From positions 133,104 to 197,103 of the forward strand of contig NZ_JAJOZK010000002.1 of NCBI RefSeq assembly GCF_022419185.1: 64,000 nt of DNA. The letters run 5' to 3'. The position numbers and the translations under genes were made by a program. Shown here piece after piece: positions 1-8,839 of the stretch. How positions within the stretch are numbered: the first letter of the stretch is position 1; each line of letters opens with the position of its first letter. The notes beneath the pieces are model-generated. The model saw nothing but the letters and a program-made list of their open reading frames with translations, did not search any database and had not been told where the DNA came from. The stretch is from Thermomonas flagellata (GTDB lineage Bacteria > Pseudomonadota > Gammaproteobacteria > Xanthomonadales > Xanthomonadaceae).

Positions 1-236
1 CCGGAGGGGTGAGGGGACGCGCTGGCGAGGCGCAGCCTCGCGCGGACACGAACGCCCGAGCGCTGTGCGCGAGGGCCGGGAATCGCGGAGGAAGCGGCAT
101 CGAAGATGGCGCGCCCGGAGGGGTGAGGGGACGCGCTGGCGAGGCGCAGCCTCGCGCGGACACGAACGCCCGAGCGCTGTGCGCGAGGGCCGGGAATCGC
201 GGAGGAAGCGGCATCGAAGATGGCGCGCCCGGAGGG
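1..236 (-). repeat. Tandem 114-bp repeats carrying the tRNA-Arg 3' end
   Basis: Two identical 114-bp units (1-114 and 115-228) run head to tail into the tRNA-Arg gene. The 16 bases at 221-236, which are the encoded CCA, the acceptor 3' strand and part of the T stem, recur at 107-122. The first unit begins inside the same motif at the window edge. Each unit holds a 7-bp hairpin (25-41 and 139-155). A length of 114 is 38 codons, so long frames run through the units. The array is downstream of the tRNA on the minus strand and may continue past the left edge. The arrangement resembles the E. coli tyrT/rtT repeats. Its function is unknown. Confidence 0.9.
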
Positions 237-297
237 ATTCGAACCCCCGACCAACGGCTTCGGAAGCCGCTACTCTATCCGGCTGAGCTACGGGCGC
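221..297 (-). tRNA. tRNA-Arg (anticodon CCG)
   Basis: Read on the minus strand, the sequence folds as a complete cloverleaf. The 7-bp acceptor stem pairs 291-297 with 225-231. There is a D arm, an anticodon stem GCGGC/GCCGT around the loop TTCCGAA (anticodon CCG), and a T arm with the TTCGAAT loop. The 3' CCA is encoded at 221-223. It decodes CGG, a common Arg codon in this high-GC genome. The 3' end is copied into the downstream 114-bp repeats. Confidence 0.97.
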
Positions 298-416
298 GCA
301 GGTGCGATGGCGGGCATCGCGGGCCGCGATTCTCGCACGAACCGCGCTCGGCGTGCACGCCGCGGGCGGACGCCCGCCCGGCACGCGGGCCGGGCGGGGC
401 GCTGGTGGCGCTACGC

Positions 417-2720
417 TCAGAAGCGCACGGTGGCGGTCAGCAGGAACGCGCGCGGGGCGCCGGCGAGCAGGGTCTGGTAGCTGCCGTCGGGGTCGCTGAC
501 CACGAAGCCGTTCGAGCCGATGGTCGAGAAGTAGCGCTTGTTCGCGAGGTTGGTCACGTTCAGCGCGAGCTTCACCCCCTGGGTCGGGCCGACCTTGCCG
601 AAGTCGTAGCCGACCAGGCCGTTGAGCAGCCAGAAGCTGGGCACGCCGGCGTCGTTGAGGTAGGTGTAGTAGCGCTGCCCGGTGTAGTGCGCGGACAGGC
701 CCAGCTGCCACGGGCCGGGGGTCCAGTACAGGTTGCTGCTGAACAGCTGCTTGGGGCTGTCCACCACCGTCTTGCCGCGGGTGGCGACCACGATCGGCCG
801 CCCGCTGCCGTCCAGCCCGCGCACGTAGTCGTTGTCGTAGCGCGCCTGGTTGAGCGCCAGCGAATTGTTCCAGCGCAGGTCCGGGGCCAGCTTGAAGTTG
901 ACCGCCAGCTCCGCGCCCTTGCTGGTGACCGAGCCGACGTTGGCGTAGGCATTGGCGCAGCCGATGATGCCGGCGCACTGCGAGATCACCAGCAGGCGGT
1001 TGGAGAACTTGACGTGGTAGAGCGCCAGCGAGGCCTCGAACAGCGGGTTGACCTGGCGCAGGCCGCCCTCGAAGGTGCGCGACTCCTCCGGCTTCAGGTT
1101 GCGGGCGAAGGTGTCGAACGCGACCTGGGTGGTGGCCAGCGGGCTGCTGATGCCGGGCTGGAACGCGGCGATGTTCTTGGCGTAGGAGCCGAACGCCTCG
1201 AACCCGTCGCCGAGGTCGAGGCTGGCGCCCAGCTGCGGCAGGAAGTTCTTCTTCGCGGTCAGGGTGCCGGTGGCGTAGGAGCCGGGCGTGCCGTAGGTCA
1301 GGGTGCCGGGCATCGGCCGGCCGTCGGTCTGCACGTCGAGCGCCTTGAAGCCAGCGTCCAGGCGCAGGCGGCCCTCCAGCAGGCTCAGGCTGTCCTGCAG
1401 GTACAACATGCGGGTGGTGGTGCGGAAGTGCAGGTAGAACTGGCGCAGGTTCGGGTTGCGCAGGAAATAGCCGTCGTTGAGCGGGCCGGTGATGTAGTAG
1501 AAGTTGCGCTGCACGTTGTGGTCGGAATCCTCGTACCACAGGCCGCCCTCGATCCGGTGCATGCCCAGCTCCCAGCCCAGCGAGGCGACCACGCCGCTGC
1601 GGTCGATGCCGTATTCGGTGGTGCGGATCGAGATCGGGGTCTGCTGCGGCGTGCCCGGGAACGACACCACGTAGGGCGTGAACCAGTGGCCCTGGCCGCG
1701 GTTCTTGTGGTGGTAGGCGGTGGCCTTCAGGCGCAGGCCGTCGCCCAGCGCGAAGTCGCCGAACACGCTGGCCAGGGTGTCGCGGCGCAGGCCGCGCGCG
1801 TCGTAGTAGGCGTCGTCCACGCTCTGCACGTTGCCGTCGTTGACGACCCCGGTGGTCTGGTACTGCTGCGCGACCTTGACCGCGCGCGCCCAGTCCGGGC
1901 GGAAGTTGTCCCAGTCCCAGCCGTTGCGGCGGGTCAGCGCCAGCGACAGGTCCTGGTAGTCCTGCTCGTCGCGGTCGGAGGTGCCCAGCCACGCGCCGAT
2001 CCGGCTGTCCTCGCCGAGCTCGTACACCGCCTTGGCGTTGAATTGCTGCTGCTGCTGGCGGCCGTCGCCCTTCCACTTGTCGACGTCGGCGTAGACGTAC
2101 GACAGGTACATCGAGAAGCCCTGGTGGTTGCCGGTGTCCAGGCGCAGGAAGGTGCGCCGCGCGGCGTCGCTGCCGAGGCTCTGGGCGACGGTGGCGCCGA
2201 AGTCCGGGCTGGGGTCGGCGGAGAGGAACTGCACGGTGCCGCCGAGGTCGCTGCTGGAGGCGGTGCCGAGTGCACCGATGCCCTCGGCCAGCTCGGCGCC
2301 GGCCAGGTTCTCGGCGATGATGGCGCGGCTGATGTGCATGCCGTTGTTGTTGCCGTAGCTCATGTCCCCGAGCGGGATGCCGTCGAGGGTGAAGCCGAGC
2401 CGCGCCTGGTTGAAGCCGCGCAGGCTGAAGCGGGTCGACCATTCGTAGTTGCCGAACGGGTCGGCGGCGACGAAGTGCACGCCGGGCTTGGCCGCCAGCA
2501 CCTGCAGCGGACTGGCGCCGGGCGGCTGCAGCGCGGTTTCCTGCACGCTGATGCGGTGCACCTGGCGGGCGCTGCCCTGGCCGATCACCGAGACCGCGTC
2601 GAGCTGCTTGGGATCGCGGGCGTCGGCATCGGCGTCGGCGGCGAAGGCCGGGGCGTGCAGGGCGGACAGCAGCGCGAGCGCGAGCACGGCGCGGCGCCGC
2701 GGGAGCGGGCGGAAGGTCAT
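417..2720 (-). CDS. TonB-dependent outer-membrane receptor
   Basis: The 767-aa product has a Sec signal peptide (residues 1-27, ending AFA) and a TonB-box-like segment (DAVSVIG). An N-terminal plug domain follows (LRGFN, LDGIPLGD), then a long beta-barrel ending in a terminal Phe (TATVRF), as expected for an outer-membrane barrel. The family imports a bulky substrate through the outer membrane using TonB energy. The substrate here cannot be read from sequence. It lies 104 bp downstream of a phosphodiesterase and a glycerophosphodiesterase on the same strand, so a phosphate-containing organic substrate is a reasonable inference. The ATG at 2720 was chosen because it places the signal peptide at the N-terminus. 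Confidence 0.9.
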   Translation of the reverse strand: MTFRPLPRRRAVLALALLSALHAPAFAADADADARDPKQLDAVSVIGQGSARQVHRISVQETALQPPGASPLQVLAAKPGVHFVAADPFGNYEWSTRFSLRGFNQARLGFTLDGIPLGDMSYGNNNGMHISRAIIAENLAGAELAEGIGALGTASSSDLGGTVQFLSADPSPDFGATVAQSLGSDAARRTFLRLDTGNHQGFSMYLSYVYADVDKWKGDGRQQQQQFNAKAVYELGEDSRIGAWLGTSDRDEQDYQDLSLALTRRNGWDWDNFRPDWARAVKVAQQYQTTGVVNDGNVQSVDDAYYDARGLRRDTLASVFGDFALGDGLRLKATAYHHKNRGQGHWFTPYVVSFPGTPQQTPISIRTTEYGIDRSGVVASLGWELGMHRIEGGLWYEDSDHNVQRNFYYITGPLNDGYFLRNPNLRQFYLHFRTTTRMLYLQDSLSLLEGRLRLDAGFKALDVQTDGRPMPGTLTYGTPGSYATGTLTAKKNFLPQLGASLDLGDGFEAFGSYAKNIAAFQPGISSPLATTQVAFDTFARNLKPEESRTFEGGLRQVNPLFEASLALYHVKFSNRLLVISQCAGIIGCANAYANVGSVTSKGAELAVNFKLAPDLRWNNSLALNQARYDNDYVRGLDGSGRPIVVATRGKTVVDSPKQLFSSNLYWTPGPWQLGLSAHYTGQRYYTYLNDAGVPSFWLLNGLVGYDFGKVGPTQGVKLALNVTNLANKRYFSTIGSNGFVVSDPDGSYQTLLAGAPRAFLLTATVRF

Positions 2721-2824
2721 GGCGTCGGATTCCTGGGTTGAATGGGGGCAGCACGCGCGCGGCCGGGCCGCGCGGCTGGCGGCAGGATGTAAGCGCTGCG
2801 TGTAGGAATGCTGACGCGCGTGCG

Positions 2825-4204
2825 TCAGTGCGATGACGGCCGCTGCAACGGCAGCGGCGCGACCTCCGCCGTCGGCAGCGCGACCCCCAGCTGGGAGGCC
2901 AACGTCGGGGCGATGGCGCGCATGTCGATCACGCCCAGGTCCTGCCCGGCGGCGATCCCGGGCCCGGCCAGGAAGAAGCTCGCACGCTGGTCCGGCCGCG
3001 CCGGATCGTAACCGTGCATGCCGCGCCGTTGCGGCGGCCCGACCAACGGCGCGTCCGGGCGCGCCGCCATCTCGTAGCCGGGCGCGAACACCACGAACCA
3101 CTCCGCGCGTTCGCTGCCGCCCTTGGCGGCGACTTGGTCGTGGTCGAGCACCGCGGCGATGCCGAGCGTGGGATCGGCCTGCAGCGTCTTCAGCAGCGCC
3201 TGCACGTTCGCGCGCAGCGCGGCATCGGCGGGGTCGCGCAGCACGATCGCGGCGCTGCCGCCCTGGTTCCATGGCATCGCCTGCCAGTCCTTGACCTCAC
3301 CGTTCTGCAGGGTGATGAGCCCGGCGGACAGGAACGGCGCGTAGAGGTTCACGTCGTGCTGCACGTCGGCGAAGCCGTGGTCGGACACCAGCGCGAACAC
3401 ACCGTCCGGATGCGCCTGCCGCCACGCCGCGCGCAGTTCGCCGACCAGCCCGTCCAGCCGCTGCAGCACCTGCCAGGCCTCGGCCGAGCCGGCGCCGTGC
3501 AGGTGCTCCTCGTGGTCGAGCGCGGCGAAGTACACGGTCATGAACTGCGGGCGCGCGCGCCGGATCAGCGCCAGCGCGAAGCGCGCGCGCTGCGCGTCGG
3601 CCTGCAGCGACTCGTCGATGCCCTGCGGATAGGCGATGCCGGTGTCCGCCTCAAGCGCCGGCAGCAGGCCGGGCGTGGCCAGCGCCGCCAGCAGTTTGCG
3701 GTCGTCGTCGCTGCCGGTGCGCCAGATCTGCGGCAGGTTGGCGTCCAGCCCGGGCGCGTCCACGCTCACCGGCCAGTGCACGTTGGCGGTGCGCAGGCCG
3801 GCCGCGTGCGCGGCCTGCCACAGGGTCGGCACGCGGATGTCGCGGGCATACCAGGCCCAGCCCTGCTGGTTCTTGTTGTAGGGGTCGAAGGTCAGGTTGC
3901 CGCCGATCCCGTGGGTGCGCGGCGCGGTGCCGGTCATCAGGGTGACATGGCTGGGATAGGTCAGCGTCGGCAGCACCCCGACCACACCCTCGGCGTAGGC
4001 GCCCTCGCGCGCCAGCGCGCGCAGCTGCGGCAGCGGCGGCGCACCCGCCGGCGGCTGCAGCACGTCCTGCGGGCGCAGGCCGTCGATCGACACCAGCAGC
4101 ACCGGGCGTCCGCCGGCGAGGGCCGGCAGCGCGGCCAGCGCGCACAGGCACAGCAGCAGGCGCGCGAGGGCGCGCACGGGGAAACGACGCGGGGCGAAGG
4201 GCAT
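2825..4204 (-). CDS. Type I phosphodiesterase / nucleotide pyrophosphatase family protein
   Basis: The 459-aa product is an alkaline-phosphatase-superfamily enzyme with an N-terminal signal peptide (about residues 1-31). The metal-binding SIDGLR motif (Asp41) is present. The segment LTYPSHVTLMTG places the expected Thr nucleophile at residue 82, as in bacterial NPP enzymes. Later metal ligands are seen in LDHEEH and SDHGF. The family hydrolyses phosphodiester or pyrophosphate bonds in the periplasm. The exact substrate is not predictable. It starts 7 bp after the glycerophosphodiesterase stop, so the two are very probably co-transcribed and may feed the downstream TonB receptor system. Confidence 0.88.
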   Translation of the reverse strand: MPFAPRRFPVRALARLLLCLCALAALPALAGGRPVLLVSIDGLRPQDVLQPPAGAPPLPQLRALAREGAYAEGVVGVLPTLTYPSHVTLMTGTAPRTHGIGGNLTFDPYNKNQQGWAWYARDIRVPTLWQAAHAAGLRTANVHWPVSVDAPGLDANLPQIWRTGSDDDRKLLAALATPGLLPALEADTGIAYPQGIDESLQADAQRARFALALIRRARPQFMTVYFAALDHEEHLHGAGSAEAWQVLQRLDGLVGELRAAWRQAHPDGVFALVSDHGFADVQHDVNLYAPFLSAGLITLQNGEVKDWQAMPWNQGGSAAIVLRDPADAALRANVQALLKTLQADPTLGIAAVLDHDQVAAKGGSERAEWFVVFAPGYEMAARPDAPLVGPPQRRGMHGYDPARPDQRASFFLAGPGIAAGQDLGVIDMRAIAPTLASQLGVALPTAEVAPLPLQRPSSH

Positions 4205-4211
4205 ACGGGGC

Positions 4212-5327
4212 TCAGCGGGCGGTGGCGGGAAGCGGGCCGGCGTCCACCGCGCGGCGGCCGCCGGCGGGATCGTCGGTGAAGAAGGCATCGATCCCGGTGC
4301 GCAGGTAGTACCGGATCTGGCGCACCATGCCGTCGGGCGGCACCGCCTTCGGGTCGTCGCCGGCGCGGAACGGACGCGCAAGGAAGGTGTTTTCCGGGCG
4401 GAAGGTGTAGACGTGCACCTCCAGCCCGGCGGCGTGGGCATCGCGCACCAGCGAGGTGGGGGCGCCCAGGCAGCCGTTGGCGTCGAACGGGATGACCGCG
4501 TGGTAGTCCGGCCCGATCGCATCGGCGTAGCCGGCGATCGCGCGCAGCCCGGCGGGGGTGAGCATCTGCGCGTAGGTGAGGGTGCCGCCGGCGGCCAGCA
4601 CGTCGCCCGGCTTGAGCTGCGGCTCGTCGATCAGCTGCAGCAGGCGGATGTTCGGATGCGCCTGGCCGAGCGCCTGCCGCAGCGCGCGCAGGTTGCCGAT
4701 CTCGAACGACTGGATCTCCACCGGCGCGCGCCGGGTGTAGGCGTGCGCCTGCAGGACCGCGAGCAGGGCGTCCTCCATCGGCAGGCCGTGGGCGCGGAAA
4801 TAGGTGGAGTGCTTGAGCTCCGGCACCAGCTTGATCGGGCGTCCGCGCGCGGCGGCCTCGGCCGCGGTGAAGTCGATGATCTCCTCCAGGGTCGGCACCT
4901 GGAACTGGCCGTCCCAGGCGGTCCCGCGCAGCTCCGGCAGGCGCTCGCGCGCGCGCAGGGTCTTCAGCTCGGCGAGGGTGAAGTCCTCGCTGAACCAGCC
5001 GGTGACCGCCTGCCCGTCGATCATCTTGGTGGTGCGGCGGCCGGCGAATTCCGGGTGCGCGGCGACGTCGGTGGTGCCGCCGATCTCGTTCTCGTGGCGC
5101 GCCACCAGCACGCCGTCGCGGGTCATCACCAGGTCCGGCTCGATCGCATCGGCGCCGTCCGCGATCGCCTTGGCGTACGCGGCCAGGGTGTGCTCCGGGC
5201 GCAGCGCGCTCGCCCCGCGGTGGCCGTACACCTGCACCTGCGCCGCGCGCGGGGGTTCCGCCGGGAACGCGGCGGGCTCGGGGCAGGCGGGCGGGGCGAG
5301 CATGGCTAGGGCGAGCAGCAGCGACAT
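4212..5327 (-). CDS. Glycerophosphodiester phosphodiesterase
   Basis: The 371-aa product is a GDPD-family TIM barrel. It shows the YGHRGAS motif with the catalytic His, PEHT, the EPDL metal-binding pair and ARHENEI, then a conserved C-terminal FTDDP. A hydrophobic leader (MSLLLALAML) implies export to the periplasm. It hydrolyses deacylated phospholipid head-group diesters to glycerol-3-phosphate plus an alcohol. It resembles the periplasmic GlpQ type by length and leader. It is first in a minus-strand run with the phosphodiesterase and TonB receptor. Longer upstream in-frame starts exist, but they would bury the signal peptide. Confidence 0.9.
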   Translation of the reverse strand: MSLLLALAMLAPPACPEPAAFPAEPPRAAQVQVYGHRGASALRPEHTLAAYAKAIADGADAIEPDLVMTRDGVLVARHENEIGGTTDVAAHPEFAGRRTTKMIDGQAVTGWFSEDFTLAELKTLRARERLPELRGTAWDGQFQVPTLEEIIDFTAAEAAARGRPIKLVPELKHSTYFRAHGLPMEDALLAVLQAHAYTRRAPVEIQSFEIGNLRALRQALGQAHPNIRLLQLIDEPQLKPGDVLAAGGTLTYAQMLTPAGLRAIAGYADAIGPDYHAVIPFDANGCLGAPTSLVRDAHAAGLEVHVYTFRPENTFLARPFRAGDDPKAVPPDGMVRQIRYYLRTGIDAFFTDDPAGGRRAVDAGPLPATAR

Positions 5328-5473
5328 CGGCGAGGGGCGGGCGGCGGCGGTCGCGCCAGCCTGCCGGCGCCAGGTTGCGTGCGCTTGACAGCCCGGGGCA
5401 ACCCTTGCGCGGCGGGCGTGGGCCGCGCGCGCCGGATTTGGCAGGATGATGCGCCCAGATCGCCGGCTTGCCC

Positions 5474-6382
5474 ATGCCCGACATGCCATCTCCCGCCGTC
5501 CCGCCCGCCGATGAGCCGGCCTGGCGCCGGCGCCTGCGCCTGTACTGGGCGCTGGTGCGCGGCGACCGCCCGATCGGCTGGCTGCTGCTGCTGTGGCCGA
5601 CCTGGTGGGGGCTGTGGCTGGCCGCGGGCGGTGTCCCGCCGCTGGGGGTGCTGCTGGTGTTCACCCTCGGCGTCTGGCTGACCCGTTCGGCCGGCTGCGT
5701 GATCAACGACTACGCCGACCGCTGGCTGGACCCGCACGTGGAGCGCACGCGCGGGCGCCCGCTGGCGACCGGCGCGGTGTCCGCGCGCGAGGCGCTGGCG
5801 GTGTTCGCGGCGCTGATGCTGGTGGCGTTCGCGTTGGTGCTGACCCAGAACCGGCTGACCGTCGCCCTCAGCGTGGTCGGGGTGTTCCTCGCCGCCAGCT
5901 ATCCCTACCTGAAGCGCTACACCTACCTGCCGCAGGTCTACCTGGGCATGGCCTTCGGCTGGGGCATCCCGATGGGGTTCGCCGCGGTCACCGGCGGCGT
6001 GCCGCCGCTGGCCTGGGTGCTGTACGTGGCCAACATCTTCTGGGCCACCGCCTACGACACCTGGTACGCGATGGTCGACCGCGACGACGACATCCGCATG
6101 GGCGCCAAGTCCACTGCGATCCTGTTCGGCGAGCTCGATCTCATCGCGCAGGGCGTGCTGTACGCCGGCATGTTCGCGGCGCTGGCGCTGGTCGGGCGCC
6201 AGGCCGCGCTGGGCTGGCCGTACTGGGCGGGGCTGGCGGTCGCGCTGGCGCTGGTCGCCTGGGAATTCGCGATCGCGCGCCGGCGCGAGCGTGCGGCCTG
6301 CTTCCGCGCGTTCCTGCACAACACCTGGGTGGGGCTGGCGGTGTTCGTCGGGTTGGCGGCGGCGCTCGCGCTGCGCGGCTGA
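5474..6382 (+). CDS. ubiA: 4-hydroxybenzoate polyprenyltransferase
   Basis: The 302-aa integral membrane protein has about eight hydrophobic segments. It carries both Asp-rich prenyltransferase motifs: NDYADRWLD at about residues 78-86 and [12 protein letters not shown] near residue 200. UbiA attaches the polyprenyl tail to 4-hydroxybenzoate, the first membrane step of ubiquinone synthesis. The ATG at 5474 is used. A TTG at 5468 and an ATG at 5483 are alternatives, and no clear Shine-Dalgarno decides between them. The 146-bp divergent gap to the glycerophosphodiesterase contains a TTGACA hexamer (5385-5390) without a matching -10. Confidence 0.95.
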   Translation: MPDMPSPAVPPADEPAWRRRLRLYWALVRGDRPIGWLLLLWPTWWGLWLAAGGVPPLGVLLVFTLGVWLTRSAGCVINDYADRWLDPHVERTRGRPLATGAVSAREALAVFAALMLVAFALVLTQNRLTVALSVVGVFLAASYPYLKRYTYLPQVYLGMAFGWGIPMGFAAVTGGVPPLAWVLYVANIFWATAYDTWYAMVDRDDDIRMGAKSTAILFGELDLIAQGVLYAGMFAALALVGRQAALGWPYWAGLAVALALVAWEFAIARRRERAACFRAFLHNTWVGLAVFVGLAAALALRG

Positions 6383-6386
6383 GCGC

Positions 6387-6935
6387 TCAGGCCGCCAGCC
6401 GGTGGCGGCGCAGGCGCAGGCCGACCGCGACCTGGAACACGCCGTACACCAGCGCGCCGGCGCCGATCCACAGGACCACGGTGAACAGGCCGATGCCGGG
6501 ATTGGCCAGGAACAGGATCCCGAGCAGCAGCGCCAGCAGGCCGCTGAGCACCAGCAGCCATTCGCCCTGCACCAGCTTGCGCACCTGCACCGCGAACACG
6601 ATCCGCGCGATGCCGGCCACGATCAGCCAGATCGCCAGCAGCCACAGCATGGCCTGGGCCATGCCGAGGGGATCGCGCAGGGCGAGCACGCCGAACGCCA
6701 GCGACACCAGCGCGTATAGCAACAGCAGCCAGCGCGGCAGCGCGAGGTCGCGGCGCACCAGGCTGAGCAGGCTGACCACCGCGTCCGCCAGCGACAGCAG
6801 GCCGAAGGCCAGCATCAGCGCGATCAGCGAACGGTCCGGCCAGAGCAGCATCCCCAGCCCGAACAGGATCCCGATCACGCCATAGACCACGAACAGCCAC
6901 CAGCTGCGCGAAACCGGATGCTGGACCAGCGCCAT
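6387..6935 (-). CDS. HdeD-family (DUF308) membrane protein
   Basis: The 182-aa protein is almost wholly hydrophobic, with about six predicted membrane segments in three similar pairs. Recurrent small motifs (FGLGMLLWPD, FGVLALRDP, LGILFLANP) are typical of the HdeD/DUF308 repeat. HdeD of E. coli is linked to acid resistance, but most members have no defined role. A good Shine-Dalgarno (GGGGAG) precedes the ATG at 6935. It converges with ubiA, with only 4 bp between the stops. Confidence 0.85.
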   Translation of the reverse strand: MALVQHPVSRSWWLFVVYGVIGILFGLGMLLWPDRSLIALMLAFGLLSLADAVVSLLSLVRRDLALPRWLLLLYALVSLAFGVLALRDPLGMAQAMLWLLAIWLIVAGIARIVFAVQVRKLVQGEWLLVLSGLLALLLGILFLANPGIGLFTVVLWIGAGALVYGVFQVAVGLRLRRHRLAA

Positions 6936-7030
6936 GAGGTTTCTCCCCTTGAATGGATTCCCGCAGGCGAGTGTCCGCAGGCGCGCGTTAAGCCGCCGCC
7001 ATGCCGGCGCGGGGCGCGGGCGGCAGGGCC

Positions 7031-7753
7031 TCACACTGCACGCGCGCAGACCCAGGCATCCACGCGCGCGACCCCGGCCGCGTGCAGCGCGCGTGCCGCG
7101 GCATGCAGGGTGGCGCCGGTGGTCATCACGTCGTCGACCAGGGCGACGTGCGCGGGCAGGGCCCCCGGCGCGGCCGCGAATGCCTCCGCCAGGTTGCGCC
7201 GGCGGGCGGCCGCATCCAGCTGCGATTGCGCGGTGGTGGCGCGGGTCCGCCACAACGCGCCCTCGCGTAGCGGCAACCCGAGCAGGCGCGCCAGCGGCGC
7301 GGCCAGCTCGCGCGCCTGGTCGTACCCGCGCCGGCGCAGCCGGGCCGGATGCAGGGGGATCGCGACCAACGCCTGCGGGCGCTCCACCGCAGCCAGCGCG
7401 CCGGCCATGCACTGCGCCAGCACGCGCCCGGCGGCGAGATCGGCATGGAACTTCAGCCGCGGCAGCAGCCGATCCAGCGGGAACAGATAGGCGAAGGTGG
7501 CATGCACCGCCGCCAGCGGCGGCGGCTGCCGGCGGCATGTGGCGCACATCCGCCCCTCCGCGGTGGGCAGGGCGCAGCGCGGGCAGGCCGGCCCCTGCCA
7601 CGGCAAGGCCGCCAGGCAGGCGCGGCAGAGGTCGCGTCCCTGCAAGCCGGGCTCGCCGCAGACCAGGCAGGTGGGCGGGAACAGCCACGGCGCGGGGCAG
7701 GCCGGCCCGCCGTCAACCGGCACAGGGGGAGATCGGTTGACGGGGGCGGCCAT
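7031..7753 (-). CDS. comF: ComF-family amidophosphoribosyltransferase-like protein
   Basis: The 240-aa product has an N-terminal double zinc-finger region (CLVC...CRAC and CPRC...CATC). A phosphoribosyltransferase fold follows, with the PRPP-binding signature [13 protein letters not shown] near the C-terminus. This layout is standard for ComF/GntX proteins. Those are needed for DNA uptake in naturally competent bacteria and otherwise have a poorly defined role. It is divergent from bioB across 43 bp. Confidence 0.9.
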   Translation of the reverse strand: MAAPVNRSPPVPVDGGPACPAPWLFPPTCLVCGEPGLQGRDLCRACLAALPWQGPACPRCALPTAEGRMCATCRRQPPPLAAVHATFAYLFPLDRLLPRLKFHADLAAGRVLAQCMAGALAAVERPQALVAIPLHPARLRRRGYDQARELAAPLARLLGLPLREGALWRTRATTAQSQLDAAARRRNLAEAFAAAPGALPAHVALVDDVMTTGATLHAAARALHAAGVARVDAWVCARAV

Positions 7754-7796
7754 GGCGACCAGACTGCCGCCCGGGCCGCTCCCCTTGCATCGGACA

Positions 7797-8837
7797 ATGC
7801 CGCAACCTGCCCTCGCCGAATTCCCGATCCGCCACGACTGGACCCTGGCCGAGGTCGAGGCCCTGTTCGCGCTGCCCTTCCCGGAGCTGCTGTACCGCGC
7901 TGCCAGCGCGCATCGCCAACGGTTCGATCCCACCCAGGTGCAGGTGTCCACCCTGCTGTCGGTGAAGACCGGTGGCTGCCCGGAGGACTGCGGCTACTGC
8001 CCGCAGGCGGCGCGCTACCACACCGGCGTGGCGGCGACCAAGCTGATGGAGACCGCGGCGGTGGTCGAGCGCGCGCGCCAGGCCAAGGCCGCCGGCGCTT
8101 CGCGCTTCTGCATGGGCGCGGCCTGGCGCAGCCCGAAGGACCGCGACATCCCGAAGGTGGCGGCGATGATCCGCGAGGTGAAGGCGCTCGGCCTCGAGAC
8201 CTGCGCCACCCTCGGCATGCTCAGCGCGGCGCAGGCGCAGGCGCTGAAGGACGCCGGGCTGGACTACTACAACCACAACCTCGACAGCGCCCCCGACTTC
8301 TACGGCCAGATCATCCACACCCGCGAGTACCAGGACCGCCTGGACACCCTGGCGCACGTGCGCGAGGCCGGCCTGAAGACCTGCTGCGGCGGGATCGTGG
8401 GCATGGGCGAATCGCGCCGCCAGCGCGCCGGCCTGCTGTGCGCCCTGGCCAACCTGCCGGCGCATCCGGACTCGGTGCCGATCAACCGCCTGGTGCAGGT
8501 GGAAGGCACGCCGCTGCACGGCACGGTAGAGCTGGACCCATTCGAGTTCGTGCGCACCGTGGCGGTCGCGCGCATCCTGATGCCGGCCTCGATGGTGCGG
8601 CTGTCGGCCGGGCGCGAGACCATGAGCGACGAGCTGCAGGCGCTGTGCTTCCTGGCCGGCGCCAATTCGATCTTCTACGGCGAGAAGCTCTTGACCACCG
8701 GCAACCCGGACACCGCGCGCGACCAGGCGCTGTTCGCGCGCCTGGGCCTGCGCCCGATGGCGGTGGACGCCGTGCAGGACGACCGCATCGACGCCTGCAC
8801 CGTGACGGTGCACGCCGGGATCACCGCAGCGGCCTGA
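7797..8837 (+). CDS. bioB: Biotin synthase
   Basis: The 346-aa radical-SAM enzyme inserts sulfur into dethiobiotin. The radical cluster motif is C61-x3-C65-x2-C68 in [12 protein letters not shown]. The auxiliary [2Fe-2S] ligands are Cys105, Cys136 and Cys196 or Cys197, and the conserved Arg sits in VRLSAGRE. Length matches E. coli BioB. The ATG at 7797 lacks a Shine-Dalgarno. A weak TTGCAT hexamer lies 6 nt before it. It is the first gene of the biotin operon, and bioF begins 2 bp after its stop. Confidence 0.98.
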   Translation: MPQPALAEFPIRHDWTLAEVEALFALPFPELLYRAASAHRQRFDPTQVQVSTLLSVKTGGCPEDCGYCPQAARYHTGVAATKLMETAAVVERARQAKAAGASRFCMGAAWRSPKDRDIPKVAAMIREVKALGLETCATLGMLSAAQAQALKDAGLDYYNHNLDSAPDFYGQIIHTREYQDRLDTLAHVREAGLKTCCGGIVGMGESRRQRAGLLCALANLPAHPDSVPINRLVQVEGTPLHGTVELDPFEFVRTVAVARILMPASMVRLSAGRETMSDELQALCFLAGANSIFYGEKLLTTGNPDTARDQALFARLGLRPMAVDAVQDDRIDACTVTVHAGITAAA

Positions 8838-8839
8838 GC

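Noticed and set aside
1-236. Arg-rich peptide frames running through the 114-bp repeats, like the Tpr protein of the E. coli rtT locus
   Set aside because: The frame stays open only because 114 is divisible by three. There is no ribosome-binding site and no support for translation.
1-236. Tandem repeats as a CRISPR array
   Set aside because: The units are directly adjacent with no spacers and are derived from a tRNA end.
221-297. tRNA 3' end as a phage or island attachment site
   Set aside because: The 3'-end copies are in direct 114-bp tandem with no integrase or foreign DNA visible between them. An element further left cannot be excluded.
5328-5473. TTGACA hexamer as a full sigma-70 promoter for ubiA
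   Set aside because: No acceptable -10 lies 16-18 bp downstream.
7754-7796. BirA-type biotin operator upstream of bioB
   Set aside because: The 43-bp gap shows no convincing palindrome.
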